A stretch of 64,000 nucleotides of DNA from Naematelia aurantialba (Eukaryota; Basidiomycota; Tremellomycetes; Tremellales; Naemateliaceae), in NCBI GenBank assembly GCA_021527695.1, contig JAKFAO010000003.1, positions 2,103,528-2,167,527 of the forward strand, in the 5' to 3' direction. The position numbers and the translations under genes are program-made. Below the pieces are notes generated by a model, which worked only from the letters and a program-made list of their open reading frames with translations, was not told the DNA's origin and searched no databases. Below, one piece after another: positions 14,141-24,199 of this stretch; position 1 is the stretch's first letter, and each line of letters begins with the position of its first letter.

Positions 14141-15657
14141 ATGTCGATTCCCAAGTGGCAGACTTCCCTTGCGTCGATACCAAAAGAGACATTTCTGGTG
14201 AGCCGAGTCCAAGTCTACGAGACCTTATATCCATGCAGCTGATCGAGGACAGTTTGGCCCATCGCCGATCCAGTACCTGCCCAATCTCACTGCAGCACTT
14301 GGCGGAGAGGTCAAGATCTATGCTAAGCGTGAAGACTGCAATTCCGGTCTTGCCTTTGGGGGCAACAAGGTCCGCAAGGCGAGTTGCTCAACGAGCCTGA
14401 GCGATCCATCGCGCTGAGGTATGCACAGCTAGAATACCTCGTGGCGGATGCCAAGACGAAAGGCTGCAAGACGCTAGTGTCGGTCGGGGGAGTTCAGTCG
14501 AATCACACACGAGCCGTGACAGCCGTGGCAGTGGCTTCGGGGCTGAAAGGTGAGTCGACTCGTCCGGTCCACCACAGACAATACATTCTGACCCTGGTTG
14601 CAGCGGTCACGGTCCAGGAAAAGGCAAGGCGTCTCACCAAGTTGAAAGAGTCATAGCTGAGGCGAGAAGTGGGTGCCCATTGACCCCCCTCTATACGCGG
14701 AGACCGGCAACATCCTCCTCTCGCGACTCATGGGTGGGGATGTTCGTCTGAACCAGGAGACGTTTGACATTGGGCACAAGGCCGCGACCGACGCCGCGTT
14801 TAAGGATGTCGAGGCCAAGGGAGGCAAGCCATAGCGAGTTGCCTCCCTGATCAGCGGGTTGTTCTGCATGAGTTGACGACGGTAGCTATATTCCAGCTGG
14901 GGCGTCGGATCACCCTCTTGGCGGACTAGGCTTTGCCAACCTGGTCCTCGAGGTCGCGCAGCAAGAATCAGCCCTCGGGATCTACTTTGACACCCTCATC
15001 GTCTGCTCGGTGACTGGCTCTTCACACGCCGGCACGCTGGTCGGCGCCCTCGCCGAGGGTCGAGGTCGCAAGGTCATCGGCATCGACGCGTCCGGGAAGC
15101 CCGAGGCCACCAAGGCGCAGGTCCTACGCATCGCCCAGAACACCATGTCCTTGCTTGATCAGAGCATAGAGGTCAAGGAGGACGACGTGATTCTGGATGA
15201 GAGGTTCCATGCCGGTATCTACGGCATTCCAGACGAGGCCACCATTGCCGCCATGCAGCGTGAGGGCCACGCGTAGCTTGCGATAGCAGCTGACAGATCA
15301 GTGGCTGCAAGGACGGATTCTATGATCACCGATCCAGTGTACGAAGTGAGTCCACGACTGCGTCTGTTCTACTGGGCCCCTGGCAAATGTCATCCGTCTC
15401 CTCAGGATGCAGGACGCCGGCTAGGCTTGCCAGGTTCCCCTGCGGCCCTCTGGCCGGGCTCGTGCTGTGCGATAGGTGCTCTGCTCTGAATGGCCCGGCT
15501 GACAGCACAGGGGAAATCCATGGCTGGGCTCATCCAGCTCGTCCGAGAGGGAAGCATCAAACCTGGCTCGAATGTGTTGTATCTTCACCTCGGCGGACAG
15601 CCCGCTCTAAATGCTTACAGCTCGTATTTCCCGCATGACGGAGAGACGGCTGCCTAG
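14141..15657 (+). CDS. 1-aminocyclopropane-1-carboxylate (ACC) deaminase
   Basis: PLP enzyme (tryptophan-synthase-beta fold) that opens ACC, the ethylene precursor, to 2-oxobutanoate and ammonia. Exon 1 MSPK-like start ([19 protein letters not shown]), then [12 protein letters not shown], the PLP-Lys motif [31 protein letters not shown] (substrate-binding Ser), [57 protein letters not shown] (Tyr-Glu pair that marks ACC deaminase rather than D-cysteine desulfhydrase) and [18 protein letters not shown]. Stop at 15655-15657; ~345 aa, normal. Three introns appear to start with GC: 14379-14428, 14624-14669 and 14834-14885. Reading them as GC-AG introns restores the conserved motifs exactly; reading through them gives stops. 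Two further GT-AG introns lie near the 3' end (the second, ~15346-15510, is long). Regulation is unknown. Confidence 0.92.
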
Positions 15658-15914
15658 ACCACATGCATGCGGATGTAGACTTCCCGCGTAGGCTTATGTA
15701 GTAGACGCATCTCAAGTGCCGGTACTGCCAGAAAGAGCCAGAGACCGGGCAATGAGTATCAGCCGTGACACTACTGCCGCTTCAGACACCAGCTGCTCTT
15801 GCGTTTACCCTTCCATCCACTTTGACCGTGTTTGCAGGTGCTCTGGACCGCTGCTCTCCCGTCCAGGCTTGTGATGGCCCACGGCTCCTTACGCGTGCCC
15901 ACACTGGTGCCGAC

Positions 15915-16672
15915 ATGACCGCGCCGGGCCCTGCCCCACTCCAGAACATCTACTATGAGCGCGTGAGTCCGCTCGTCACCGCCCCACGGCGCCTTTGGGC
16001 TTCAAGACTGCAGCACCGCTGATGCGTCTGGTGCGCCGAACAGAAAACTGGCACCGCTCGTCCATGCTACGTATGTCGGAAACCGACGCAGACTGTACTG
16101 GCGACTTTGAAGACCGAGGACTTTCTGTATACCTGTGACGGGCACCTCTTGGATCCGTGAGTCGTCCTCGATCACTCGCGACGTGACGCTGATCCCACCC
16201 GTCCCAGAGGCTTGTAAATCCCATCTCTATGGCCCCTTGCTATCGTCTCGCGCGCTCTCAACTGACCCCTGTCCCAGCGCGTCACTCATAGCCGCCCCAC
16301 CAGCCGGGGCAGCCGCCCCCTCACCCGAAGACATCCAAAAGGTCGTCTCTGAATACCAAGCCCGAGAAGCCAAAAAGGCATCCAAGGGCGACACGCCCGA
16401 TTCCTCGAAGCCTCAAGGCAAGCAGAAGGATGCCGCTACCTCACCAACGCCCAAATCACCCATATCAACTACACCCGCTTCCCCCGCCCCGGCGGCCCCC
16501 ACCCATCGCAAGTTTGCGCTCCATCGACAGATGTTCGAGATGCGCAAGGCCGAGATGAGGCGCAGAGAGCAGGGCGCAAAGGCCAAGGAGGTGTCCAAGG
16601 GTGGGTGGCCCGTCTGCAGGATCTTGACTGATCCGTGCAGGTCTGCCCCAGGTCCCCAGAAACGCATTCTGA
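15915..16672 (+). CDS. VFA1: Vps4-associated protein Vfa1
   Basis: Small regulator of the ESCRT disassembly ATPase Vps4 at endosomes. Exon 1 MTAPGPAPLQNIYYER, intron, then the conserved zinc-binding-type N-terminal domain TARPCYVCRKPTQTVLAT and FLYTCDGHLLDP, which pairs C-x2-C with C-x2-H. The middle is a Pro/Ser/Lys-rich linker with a helix (EDIQKVVSEYQAREAKKA), then the C-terminal HRQMFEMRKAEMRRREQGAK helix that in this family contacts Vps4. The last exon ends GLPQVPRNAF with TGA 16670-16672. A 6-nt exon (16208-16213) between two introns would restore the family's GF(A) step after DP; skipping it is also in frame. About 185 aa. Convergent with the BTS1-type gene. Confidence 0.82.
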
Positions 16673-16684
16673 GCCCCTGTTCGT

Positions 16685-16702
16685 CCCCCCCCCCCCCCCC
16701 CC
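16685..16702 (+). repeat. poly-C homopolymer, 18 nt
   Basis: An uninterrupted run of 18 C residues 12 bp after the VFA1 stop. Such runs are prone to sequencing length error and slippage. It is 3' to the coding region, so it does not affect a protein. Confidence 0.95.
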
Positions 16703-16965
16703 GAGCACAGCATGGAGAAGGCACCGTCGCCTCGATATCACGCAGCAGTGAAGCACGACTCGAGGACACTTCTAAGCAATGAGGCTGCTGCCAAGCCTCT
16801 CTTCGATGCCGATACTCAGTCCGCCCTCTCAACACTGTTCTCTCGTTTCTCCCTGCCGAGTCGAGAACCGCTAGCAGAAATCGCGAGCTTCAAGCCCGTA
16901 GCTCTGGCCACATCGCTTTATCACAGATGTCAAGCTCCTATGCATACAGATAATATGATGGTTTG

Positions 16966-17086
16966 ATGATGATGATATCGATGGCAGCAAACGAACGATA
17001 ATAGGATGGTATGATGATGATATCGATGGCAGCAAACGAACGATAATAGGATGGTATGATGATGATATCGATGGCAGCAAACGAAC
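16966..17086 (+). repeat. 45-bp tandem repeat, ~2.7 copies
   Basis: Copies at 16966-17010, 17011-17055 and partial 17056-17086, essentially identical. The unit begins atgatgatgatatcgatggc and ends gataataggatggt. It lies in the convergent 3' region between VFA1 and the GGPP synthase gene, 28 bp past the latter's stop. Near-identity of copies points to recent expansion; a useful minisatellite marker. Confidence 0.95.
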
Positions 17087-17113
17087 TATCCAGGCATGAA
17101 GGCTTCGAGTCCT

Positions 17114-18682
17114 TCAAGGTCCAGCTTGCGCAGCTGGAACCAGTACTTTCACCTGCCGCGTTGGACTGCCAACGCCATCCTCGGGAACCCCAAGAGCACG
17201 TACGATCCGCTCCAAAGCCGTGTTACCTCCTAAGGATGCGATCTGGTCTTCGATCTGCTTGTACAGCTGTTGCAGCACCTCCCTGGTATAGGCGAAAGAG
17301 TGCGTATGATGACGGAGAAAGTCGACCGTGTGTTGTTTGAGCTCGATCGACGTGGTGCGTTTCTGCAGGATATCTGGTGTGTGTTGTCAGAAGGCAAGCT
17401 ATGGTAGCACGCCAGCAGCTCACTCAATATCTGTCGGCTTGTGGGATCCGCCCGGACGCCGTGCACCACGGGGAACGAGAACTTGCCCTCTGTCAGGTCT
17501 TCGCAAAAGCCTTTGTTGTCTGCATACTGGTGAGGTCAGTGCCCGCATACACTTCTAGTTTGTTGCTTCAGAGGTGTGTGGTGTAGCAAGGAAGAGATTG
17601 GCTGAGGAGCATACCTCGGCAGACTGCAGATTCATGTAGTCATCCCTGATCTGGAAGAACACGGAAATGAGGTTGACGAGGGGTACGAAATCGCTGCTGG
17701 GTTAGCGACACCGTATGCATCGGAAATCACGACTCACGCTTCAGACTTGGACTTGGCCATCATGAGTTTCACGGCGATTCGAAAGAGCCCGCCAGTCTCT
17801 ATCGAATGAGCATCAGGCCAGAGGCGGATAGGACGGGTGGTCTTACTGCCCAGGACCATGTGCACGTATTCTTCCTCTGTAGGACATGTCAGGCTGTCTC
17901 GCCAGAATAGGTCGAGCCCCTGACCGCGGTGCAGATTGAGCAGTTCATCTATCCTGTCAGCGACATGAACGGCATACAGGACCTTTATGACCTTTGGCCT
18001 GCCTGGACGCGGACGGTACACTTGGACACTCACCAGTGACCAGCTCGACCAGGTCTACTCCTCTCCCTTTCCCTTTGCCCTGGTCAACGTCGTCTTTTCT
18101 CAGCTTGAATAGCTCCTGCATTGCGAGAAAATAGACGTAGTTTGCAGTATTGATGGTCTGCGGGACACCGTAGATGGTATGCGCAACAGGAATGCCGCGG
18201 CGGAGGAGCGAGTTGTCTTCGACGTCGTCCATCCTGATCCTGTCAGTATTGCGCGGGACATGTTCGGTCGGGAAATACAACAGGGATCACGGGCACGAAG
18301 ATGCCACCAAGGGGAGAGAGGGAAACTCGGAGGTTGCATCCCCTACGGCCTGGGTGCAACACACCCTACCTCATGGTCCAAGCTCACCGGAGCTGCTTCC
18401 AACGCCGACTCACAGAAGACTAGCATTATGCAGCATCGTCACCAGCCGCCTGACCACCTCCAGGTCCTCCTCGGGTACCTTGAGCCAGCCATTGAATGCC
18501 TCGATGAGCTTTGATCGGATCTCCTTGCCTGGATTCGCAGACAGGTAGGTGTACGGTTCAAGCAGGATCTGTGTGACGTGAGCCATGGGCCGATACCCAG
18601 CGCAGACATTTGCACTGACCTGTTCTTGGGACGAGGTCCATTGCGAGGTCTTGAGTGAATCGCGAAGGTTCGAATAGTCCAT
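17114..18682 (-). CDS. BTS1: geranylgeranyl diphosphate synthase (BTS1 type)
   Basis: Condenses farnesyl or dimethylallyl diphosphate with isopentenyl diphosphate to make C20 GGPP for protein prenylation and other isoprenoids. Start at 18682 ([21 protein letters not shown]), then [20 protein letters not shown], the first Asp-rich motif [12 protein letters not shown], the middle [13 protein letters not shown], and the second Asp-rich motif [15 protein letters not shown]. The 3' part has [20 protein letters not shown] and ends in a helix-rich tail; stop 17114-17116. About eight introns, ~330 aa. Residues before the first DDxxD motif are of modest size, consistent with a GGPP- rather than FPP-length product, but this was not modelled. 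Both catalytic motifs are intact. The in-frame extension upstream of 18682 is not conserved and was left out. Confidence 0.92.
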
Positions 18683-18884
18683 ACCTTGTGCGGATAGATA
18701 CTGAGAGAGACAGAGCAGACACCAAAGACACAAGGGTTGAAGGTGAACCCCGGCTTCCGGCAACGAGCGGGTGGCAAACTGGCGGCAAACTATTATATAT
18801 CGTCGATGCTCCGAAGAAGCGATACGGTCGTGGGATGGGCTGTAATGCATGACATTGAAGATGTAAAGAGGCAAGTGCAAGGCA

Positions 18885-20895
18885 TCAACGACCGTCACAG
18901 GTCCACCATCCAGTCCCAACCCGTCTCAGCTCTCCCATCTCTTCGCCCCATTCCAGCGCTTCCCTCACAATCCACTCGCCCACTCGCTCCCACCGGCCAT
19001 CTACTCCCCAGGCTCGCAGCCGGCTCAGTGCCTCTTGCAGAGTCATACCATTACCGTATCTCGGGTCGGACCGCCGCATTATCGTACTTGCACGCAACGA
19101 GTGCTCATGCTTGATGTGCGGCACAATCAGAGGGAAAAGCAGCGGAGGTGGTAGCGGCAAGTATCCAAACTCTTCATGCTGTGCTTTGATGGACCGGCTG
19201 GCCCTATCCTGCGTGCTCATGGGGTCGAAGAATCCGACATGATCGGCCAGAGGAAGCTTGAGCTGCACCAATCCCCCTTCCTCTGCGACGCCGCGAATGA
19301 CCCACGCAACTAAGCGTTCCATCTTGCTCCGCCGTTCGTGGTCCGACAGGCGCCATTCATCAGCCGATCGACCCGCTCTCGTTCGCTCTTCCTCAATGTC
19401 TCGATCTCGGGGTCGTGCAACACCATCACGAATTCGTCTTCTCCGCCGCCTTTCTTCCCTGCGCGCCTCGGACTCGACAACGAGAGACGCCAGATTCTGC
19501 AGATGGGGAATACCCAATAAATGGGTGATTGTGAAAGGCTCTATGTCTACAAGCGGAGTTGGGGCCGGTCGATGTGTCTTGCGGGATCGGAACGTTGTTG
19601 GTGTTGCATCTGGATCCAACTCGGGATCGAGTACGGTGTTATGCCGGCTAGTGCTAGAGAGAGGCGCCTTTGCCGTTTGTGATGTCGTGCTTGCCTTGTA
19701 TTCAGGGAACATGGTCTCGAGAGATGACGATAATGTCGCACCAGCTTGACGTACAGCTGAAATCGTCTCCTGGTTCATGTAGTCGAGGAGATACTGCCTG
19801 AATGTGACATCTGTGAGCTGCGAGGAGCGTAATTTGCTCGGATCGCATAGCTGTACTGTTAGCCACATGATTGCCAGATATCGACAAGCTCACTTTCAGC
19901 TCTGGACCGCACATGCTCAGTTCGGACACCGCTTCGCTCGAAGCCTCAGTCGCATCAGACCACACGCTGGGCTTTATGGGACTCGAAGGAAGGCTGGGAC
20001 CACCCCGGGAAGCGGAAGGCAGTGGAGGTATTGTAAATGGTCGCGAGTACAGTTCCTCATGAAGTCCGAGCACGACAGCAGCGAAAGTGTACTGCTCATC
20101 CGGATCGACCACATCTACGCGCTCAGCGGCGCACCTGTCCAGCCGGCTAGACCTACCGACGCTTCCACCAGTACCCTCATCCACGACGACCTGCCTCACC
20201 CATTCTCCACTGCCATCGGCTTTTCTGCGCATCCACTCGTCCACCCTTCCAATCACGCGAACAATATCCCCAACTCGCACATCCTTCCTGGCATACACTT
20301 CCGCCATGGCCGCTTTCTTCACGGCCTCCATGGCGTTCTGGATGGCTGTTGCAGCCCTGCGCTGCGCCTTGCGTTCCTTTGCCGTCGAGAAATGGCTCGC
20401 GGCGACATGCGTGGACGGTTCGATGACCTTGGTGACCGGTTTAGATTTAGAAAGGGACAAGCGGATCGTCACAGGCAGTACCCTGTAGCCATCACCGTCA
20501 TCCACTGTCTTTGTCAGCTGGTAGCGCTGTGACGCATATGCAAACATACAGGTTATCACCATTGCCGCCTCCTTGTGGTCCACGCCGGCCACCCATCCGA
20601 CCAACTCGACCATCCGGCAAGGAAACCGATTCAACAGGAAGACGTCTGTGTGTGTTTGTCAGCGACATGGACGAGCAAGGCACGTCATACCCAACACACC
20701 TCTGCTCAGGTTGCGTGCTCCTTCCGAGGCGGTCCCCAACGATGCCATCCGGAGCACATCTGAGACGAAACATTTGGCGACGGCTTGAGGTCGATGTACC
20801 CAGGTGAGCAGTGTCGGCAGCGGCGGAAGAGCGTCGACGTGGGACGACGATGCGTACGACTGGCCCGCTGTAGGCGAGCGCTGCAGTGTTGTCAT
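18885..20895 (-). CDS. STN1: CST telomere-capping complex subunit Stn1
   Basis: Stn1 is an OB-fold protein that with Ten1 binds the telomeric single strand and recruits DNA polymerase alpha. The conserved core is visible: [17 protein letters not shown], after an intron [32 protein letters not shown] and after another intron [12 protein letters not shown], matching the Stn1 OB pattern (hydrophobic strand, 'G-x-V-x-x-VD-x-K', then 'DDGTG'-like). Further in come [16 protein letters not shown] and a long variable, Ser/Pro-rich region. The last large exon (19868-18885) is charged ([20 protein letters not shown]) and may hold a winged-helix C-terminus, which I cannot confirm. Start 20895 is a choice; an in-frame ATG also occurs at 20946. 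Stop 18885-18887. Divergent from SURF1, ~150 bp apart, so the two probably share a promoter. Confidence 0.75.
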
Positions 20896-21045
20896 CGCAT
20901 GCTGAGGGAGGGCGACGTGGAGTTGCAATGCGAGCAGCGAAATCAATCAAAACAATCCAAGGGGACGGGGACCGCGGAATCAAATCGTCCACCACCTCCT
21001 GCTTCTCCTGCAACCCTTCTGCCCATTCTTTGGCAATCGACGCCC

Positions 21046-22187
21046 ATGTCAAGACCAATGCTGGCCTCATGTAGTGCATTCCGCTCGGCGACGAGCCGTC
21101 AAGCGTCTACTTCATCCTCTCGTCTGTCAACCTTTCGTGGTCGATGCCCCCTTCACCCCACCTCACCCCGCGCTCCCATGGTCTCCTGGCGGTCCTATGC
21201 TGCCCACGCCCCTTTTCCGACCCTGCGGAAACCCAACCAGTTCCGTCCCACCATCATCCTGGCATCTATCATGCCTATCGTCACGTTCTTTTTGGGAATC
21301 TGGCAGATCAAGCGACTGAAATGGAAGCTGAACTTGATCGAAGAAATTGAGCGCAATGTAGACCGAGAACCGATGCTCTTGCCTGCACATATCAAGTGAG
21401 TGGCTCGATCAGGTCATGGTCTTTGACAGTGGAGCTTCTGTGCTGAAATTGCTGCAGTCTCGGAGCCTTGCCTGAATTTGCCTTTCGTCGCGTCTTGCTC
21501 AAAGGGCATTTCGAGGGCCCTCCAATCCTCTTTGGTCCAATAGTCGAGCAAGGCATTCCCGGCTATGCGCTCATATTGCCGTTTGTCCGTGCTCCCCTTC
21601 TAAACTCCACCGTCACTCCCAGTGTCATTTTGGTCAACCGGGGGTTCATCACAAAGACCCGCGCCGAAGGCATCAGAGAGGGAACCGAGCCTGTACCCGG
21701 TCTGAACGACGGGGAGGTGGTGTTGGAGGGCATGTTGACAAAGAGGTTCACCGAGGGCAAGGGGTCATGGACACCTGAAAATGAGCCTCATAAGAACGAG
21801 TGGTTCTGGAAGGATGCAAAGGGGATGGCGGAGTTCGTCGGTGGCGAAGAAAGAGGGGTGCAGCCCGTACTGGTGGATGCCATTGATGGTATGTCGATCA
21901 TCCTGTGATGCAGTACACTGACCGGTGATAGATGGAGCCGCACCCGCGACATACCTCATGCAACAGGGGATCCCGGTCGGTCGTTCTTCAACAGTCGAAG
22001 TGCGGAATCAACATGCTACGTACGCCATGACCTGGTAAGTGTACCCTCCTGGACCAGGGCAGGGACATGACCGTTGACATTTTGTAGGTTCTCTCTGTCA
22101 GCAGCGACTACAGTCATGCTGATCCTACTTCATCGACGAGGACGCGGGAAGAAGATACTACCCACCACAAGATCCTCCAGAATATAG
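21046..22187 (+). CDS. SHY1: SURF1-family cytochrome c oxidase assembly protein (Shy1)
   Basis: Inner-membrane assembly factor for complex IV. Start 21046 gives an Arg/Ser-rich, acid-free mitochondrial presequence (MSRPMLASCSAFRSATSRQA). The first membrane segment is TIILASIMPIVTFFLGIWQ, followed by the family motif WQIKRLKWKLNLIEEIE. The intermembrane-space domain has EFAFRRVLLKGHFEG, ILVNRGFITK, WTPENEPHKNEWFWKD and QPVLVDAID; after an intron DGAAPATYLMQQGIPVG; then a second membrane segment near FSLSAATTVMLILLH and a basic tail. Stop TAG 22185-22187. At least three introns; ~310 aa. Hallmarks of SURF1 (two membrane segments, 'NRGF', 'PENxPxxNxW') are all present. Confidence 0.95.
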
Positions 22188-22329
22188 GTTCCGACCTGCT
22201 CGATCTTTGCCGACTTGAGCGTGTGTCCCGTCATGCATAGCATTGTCGAGTGTAGCGAAGGGCCTGGAGCCTTTGGACGAGAGCTATCACGAGAAACGAT
22301 AATGTCGAGAGTGGTCACTACAGATGCCG

Positions 22330-22767
22330 TTATGCAATTCTGTTTAGTCTCAGTCTCTCTACTCCGCTGTTGACGGGCTTCGTCCTCCCGCCCGTCACCT
22401 CACGAGCACCGGCCTTGGCGAGTTCATGCCGTAGACGCTTTGCAGCGCATGCTGTGCTTTGGATGAAAGAGATGCTTCGCCACTCTGACGGAACCAAATT
22501 TTGGTCATGCTGGCAGTAGTCGCGTTGGCGTCGCAGCACTTCTCTTTCGAGTCGTTGGACGTTTTGTCCGCCTTGTGATGCCTATTACAGGTTGTCTGAT
22601 TCGCCGAGCATGTCAGGCTCATCGGACGCTACACCCGTGTTTGAAGCACAGTGCGTATCCGTCTTCTTGCGGTGTGAGAGACTTGCTCGTTGAACGCTGA
22701 CGCCGGCCAGAAAACGAGTCAGTGCCTCCTTTCCCTTGTCCAGCAGCACACGGGCGTTGTTCAGCAT
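22330..22767 (-). CDS. possible small unknown protein, antisense to the SEC62 5' end
   Basis: Two minus-strand segments join well: exon 1 22767-22702 (MLNNARVLLDKGKEALTRFL) with donor GTCAGC, and exon 2 22581-22330 with acceptor AATAG, coding a helix-rich segment (NVQRLEREVLRRQRDYCQHD, SEWRSISFIQSTACAAKRLR) ending at 22330. Total ~105 aa. The exon-2 translation is much more protein-like than other shadows, but no family is recognised. Exon 1 lies inside the predicted second intron (and micro-exon) of SEC62, and SEC62 exon 1 lies inside this gene's intron, so if both are real the 5' ends interleave. Only the shorter exon 2 is reasonably supported. Confidence 0.35.
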
Positions 22768-24037
22768 CCTGTCTAACGCGATACAAGTCCCACCTCGATC
22801 GTCCTTGTCACGAGAAACTGATCAAAGCAGGCTTCTCCGGAGCTCAAAGCGGTCGCAGACTTCTTGCGAGGCAAGAATGGACCCAAGATTCGGCGCGGTA
22901 TCTTGAATGGCAAACGAGTGGACTATTTCAAAGGTGAGTGCCGTCGCGCTGCCTCCCGGACTTGCATCGGGAGTCACCACCTCGCGTCCTCCACCGGCTG
23001 GTCTGGTATAGGTTCTACGTTCGAACGAGCGTATTGCTGATGGCGTCCTCAGGCAAGACGGCCATTCGCACGCTCACTGGTCCTGCCTACGCCAAATTGA
23101 AAAAGGTGCCCGAGGTCAAGGACGAAGAGGCGGCCAAAGCGCTCTTGGCTCGAATCCTGCCTCAGTGGGTCTCAGTCCTGTCCGCCCTCTTTCATCGTAG
23201 TCCCTGGCTCAGAGCTCCGGGCACCATCGCGGCCAGAACAGGTTCCCCGACGCAATGCCACTGACGCTGCCACTCCATCGCAGTGCTTTCTTTCTCCGCG
23301 TGGATCGACCGACGCCCGATCCCCCTCCCCCAAGCGGCAGCCCCAAACTACTGCAGCTCGCACCCCAGCAATCCCTCCAACCCGACGCCTACTACGCCTG
23401 GTTCTACGACGGCTCCCCCCTCACCACCCTCCTCGGCGCCGCAGCCATGGTTCTCGTCATGCTGGCCGGTGTCATGTTCCCTCTCTGGCCAGTCTCATTG
23501 CGTATCGGCGTCTGGTATCTCTCCGTTGCGGCTCTGGGAGTCATCGGGCTCTTTATTGCACTCGCCGTCGTCAGGCTCATCCTGTGGTGTATTACCGTGA
23601 TCACCATGAAGAGAGCTATCTGGATCTTTCCCAATCTCTTCGAGGACGTTGGATTCGTAAGTGGTTCTCTGATGTCTCTGTCCAATGTGCCCCTCCCTGG
23701 CACCGGCTACTTCCTACCCGCCGCTCGAGGGGCGGCGTCTCATGCGGGCCTTCGTCGTTAAAAAAATCGCAACTACTAACCCCCCCAGGTCGATTCGTTC
23801 ATCCCGCTATGGGCATATGACCAGCCTAAAAAGAAGAAGAAGCGCGCTCCCGGAACGTCTTCCAAATCGAAACGATCTCACAAGCCAACTGTTTCCCCAC
23901 CGGTGGAGACAGAATCACCAGATATTCCTATCGCTGCCGAGTCCAGCGCTACAGATATCAACCCGCCAACAGGAGTCGCCCACCTGAAGCAACGGCAGTC
24001 TGCGACGGTGGAGGAGATTGAGGACGATGAGATGTAA
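22610..24037 (+). CDS. SEC62: ER post-translational translocation protein Sec62
   Basis: Membrane subunit that works with the Sec61 channel and Sec63 in post-translational import into the ER. Core residues ASPELKAVADFLRGKNGPK and RRGILNGKRVDYFKG, then KTAIRTLTGPAYAKLKKVPE, FFLRVDRPTPDPPPP, the pre-membrane DAYYAWFYDGSPL, two membrane segments (LGAAAMVLVMLAGVMFPLWP; LSVAALGVIGLFIALAVVRL) and IFPNLFEDVGF. The final exon has the basic KKKKKRAPGT stretch and acidic tail; stop TAA 24035-24037. The N-terminus must be spliced, since the frame is closed upstream of ASPELK: the best model is exon 1 22610-22650 (MSGSSDATPVFEA), a 7-nt exon 22711-22717, then exon 3 from 22831. That micro-exon is inference. 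About 330 aa. Confidence 0.93.
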
Positions 24038-24199
24038 TGGTGTTGGCTGGAACACTTGATTCTCATGTCATTGCTATCATCGAATGCATATGGACTATAT
24101 ACTCTCTTGGACCTTTGAACCGCATTCTCGCTTGACGAGGCCCGAATTCGCTGGACGAGTATCAGGCCCTGAATGTTGGCGACTCTGCGCCCGCGGCCT

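Noticed and set aside
13628..14212. 194-codon minus-strand ORF between amidase and ACC deaminase
   Set aside because: Overlaps coding exons of both neighbours, has no recognised domain, and needs no intron in an intron-rich genome; likely chance.
14141..15657. ACC deaminase pseudogene (in-frame stops and frame changes)
   Set aside because: All interruptions vanish when GC-AG and GT-AG introns are used and every conserved motif is restored.
19258..20532. Long plus-strand open frames over STN1
   Set aside because: Antisense shadows; the minus strand carries the conserved OB-fold motifs.
20498..21079. 193-codon minus-strand ORF overlapping STN1 exon 1 and the SURF1 start
   Set aside because: Low-complexity Arg/Ser translation, and a different frame of the same strand holds the conserved STN1 N-terminus.
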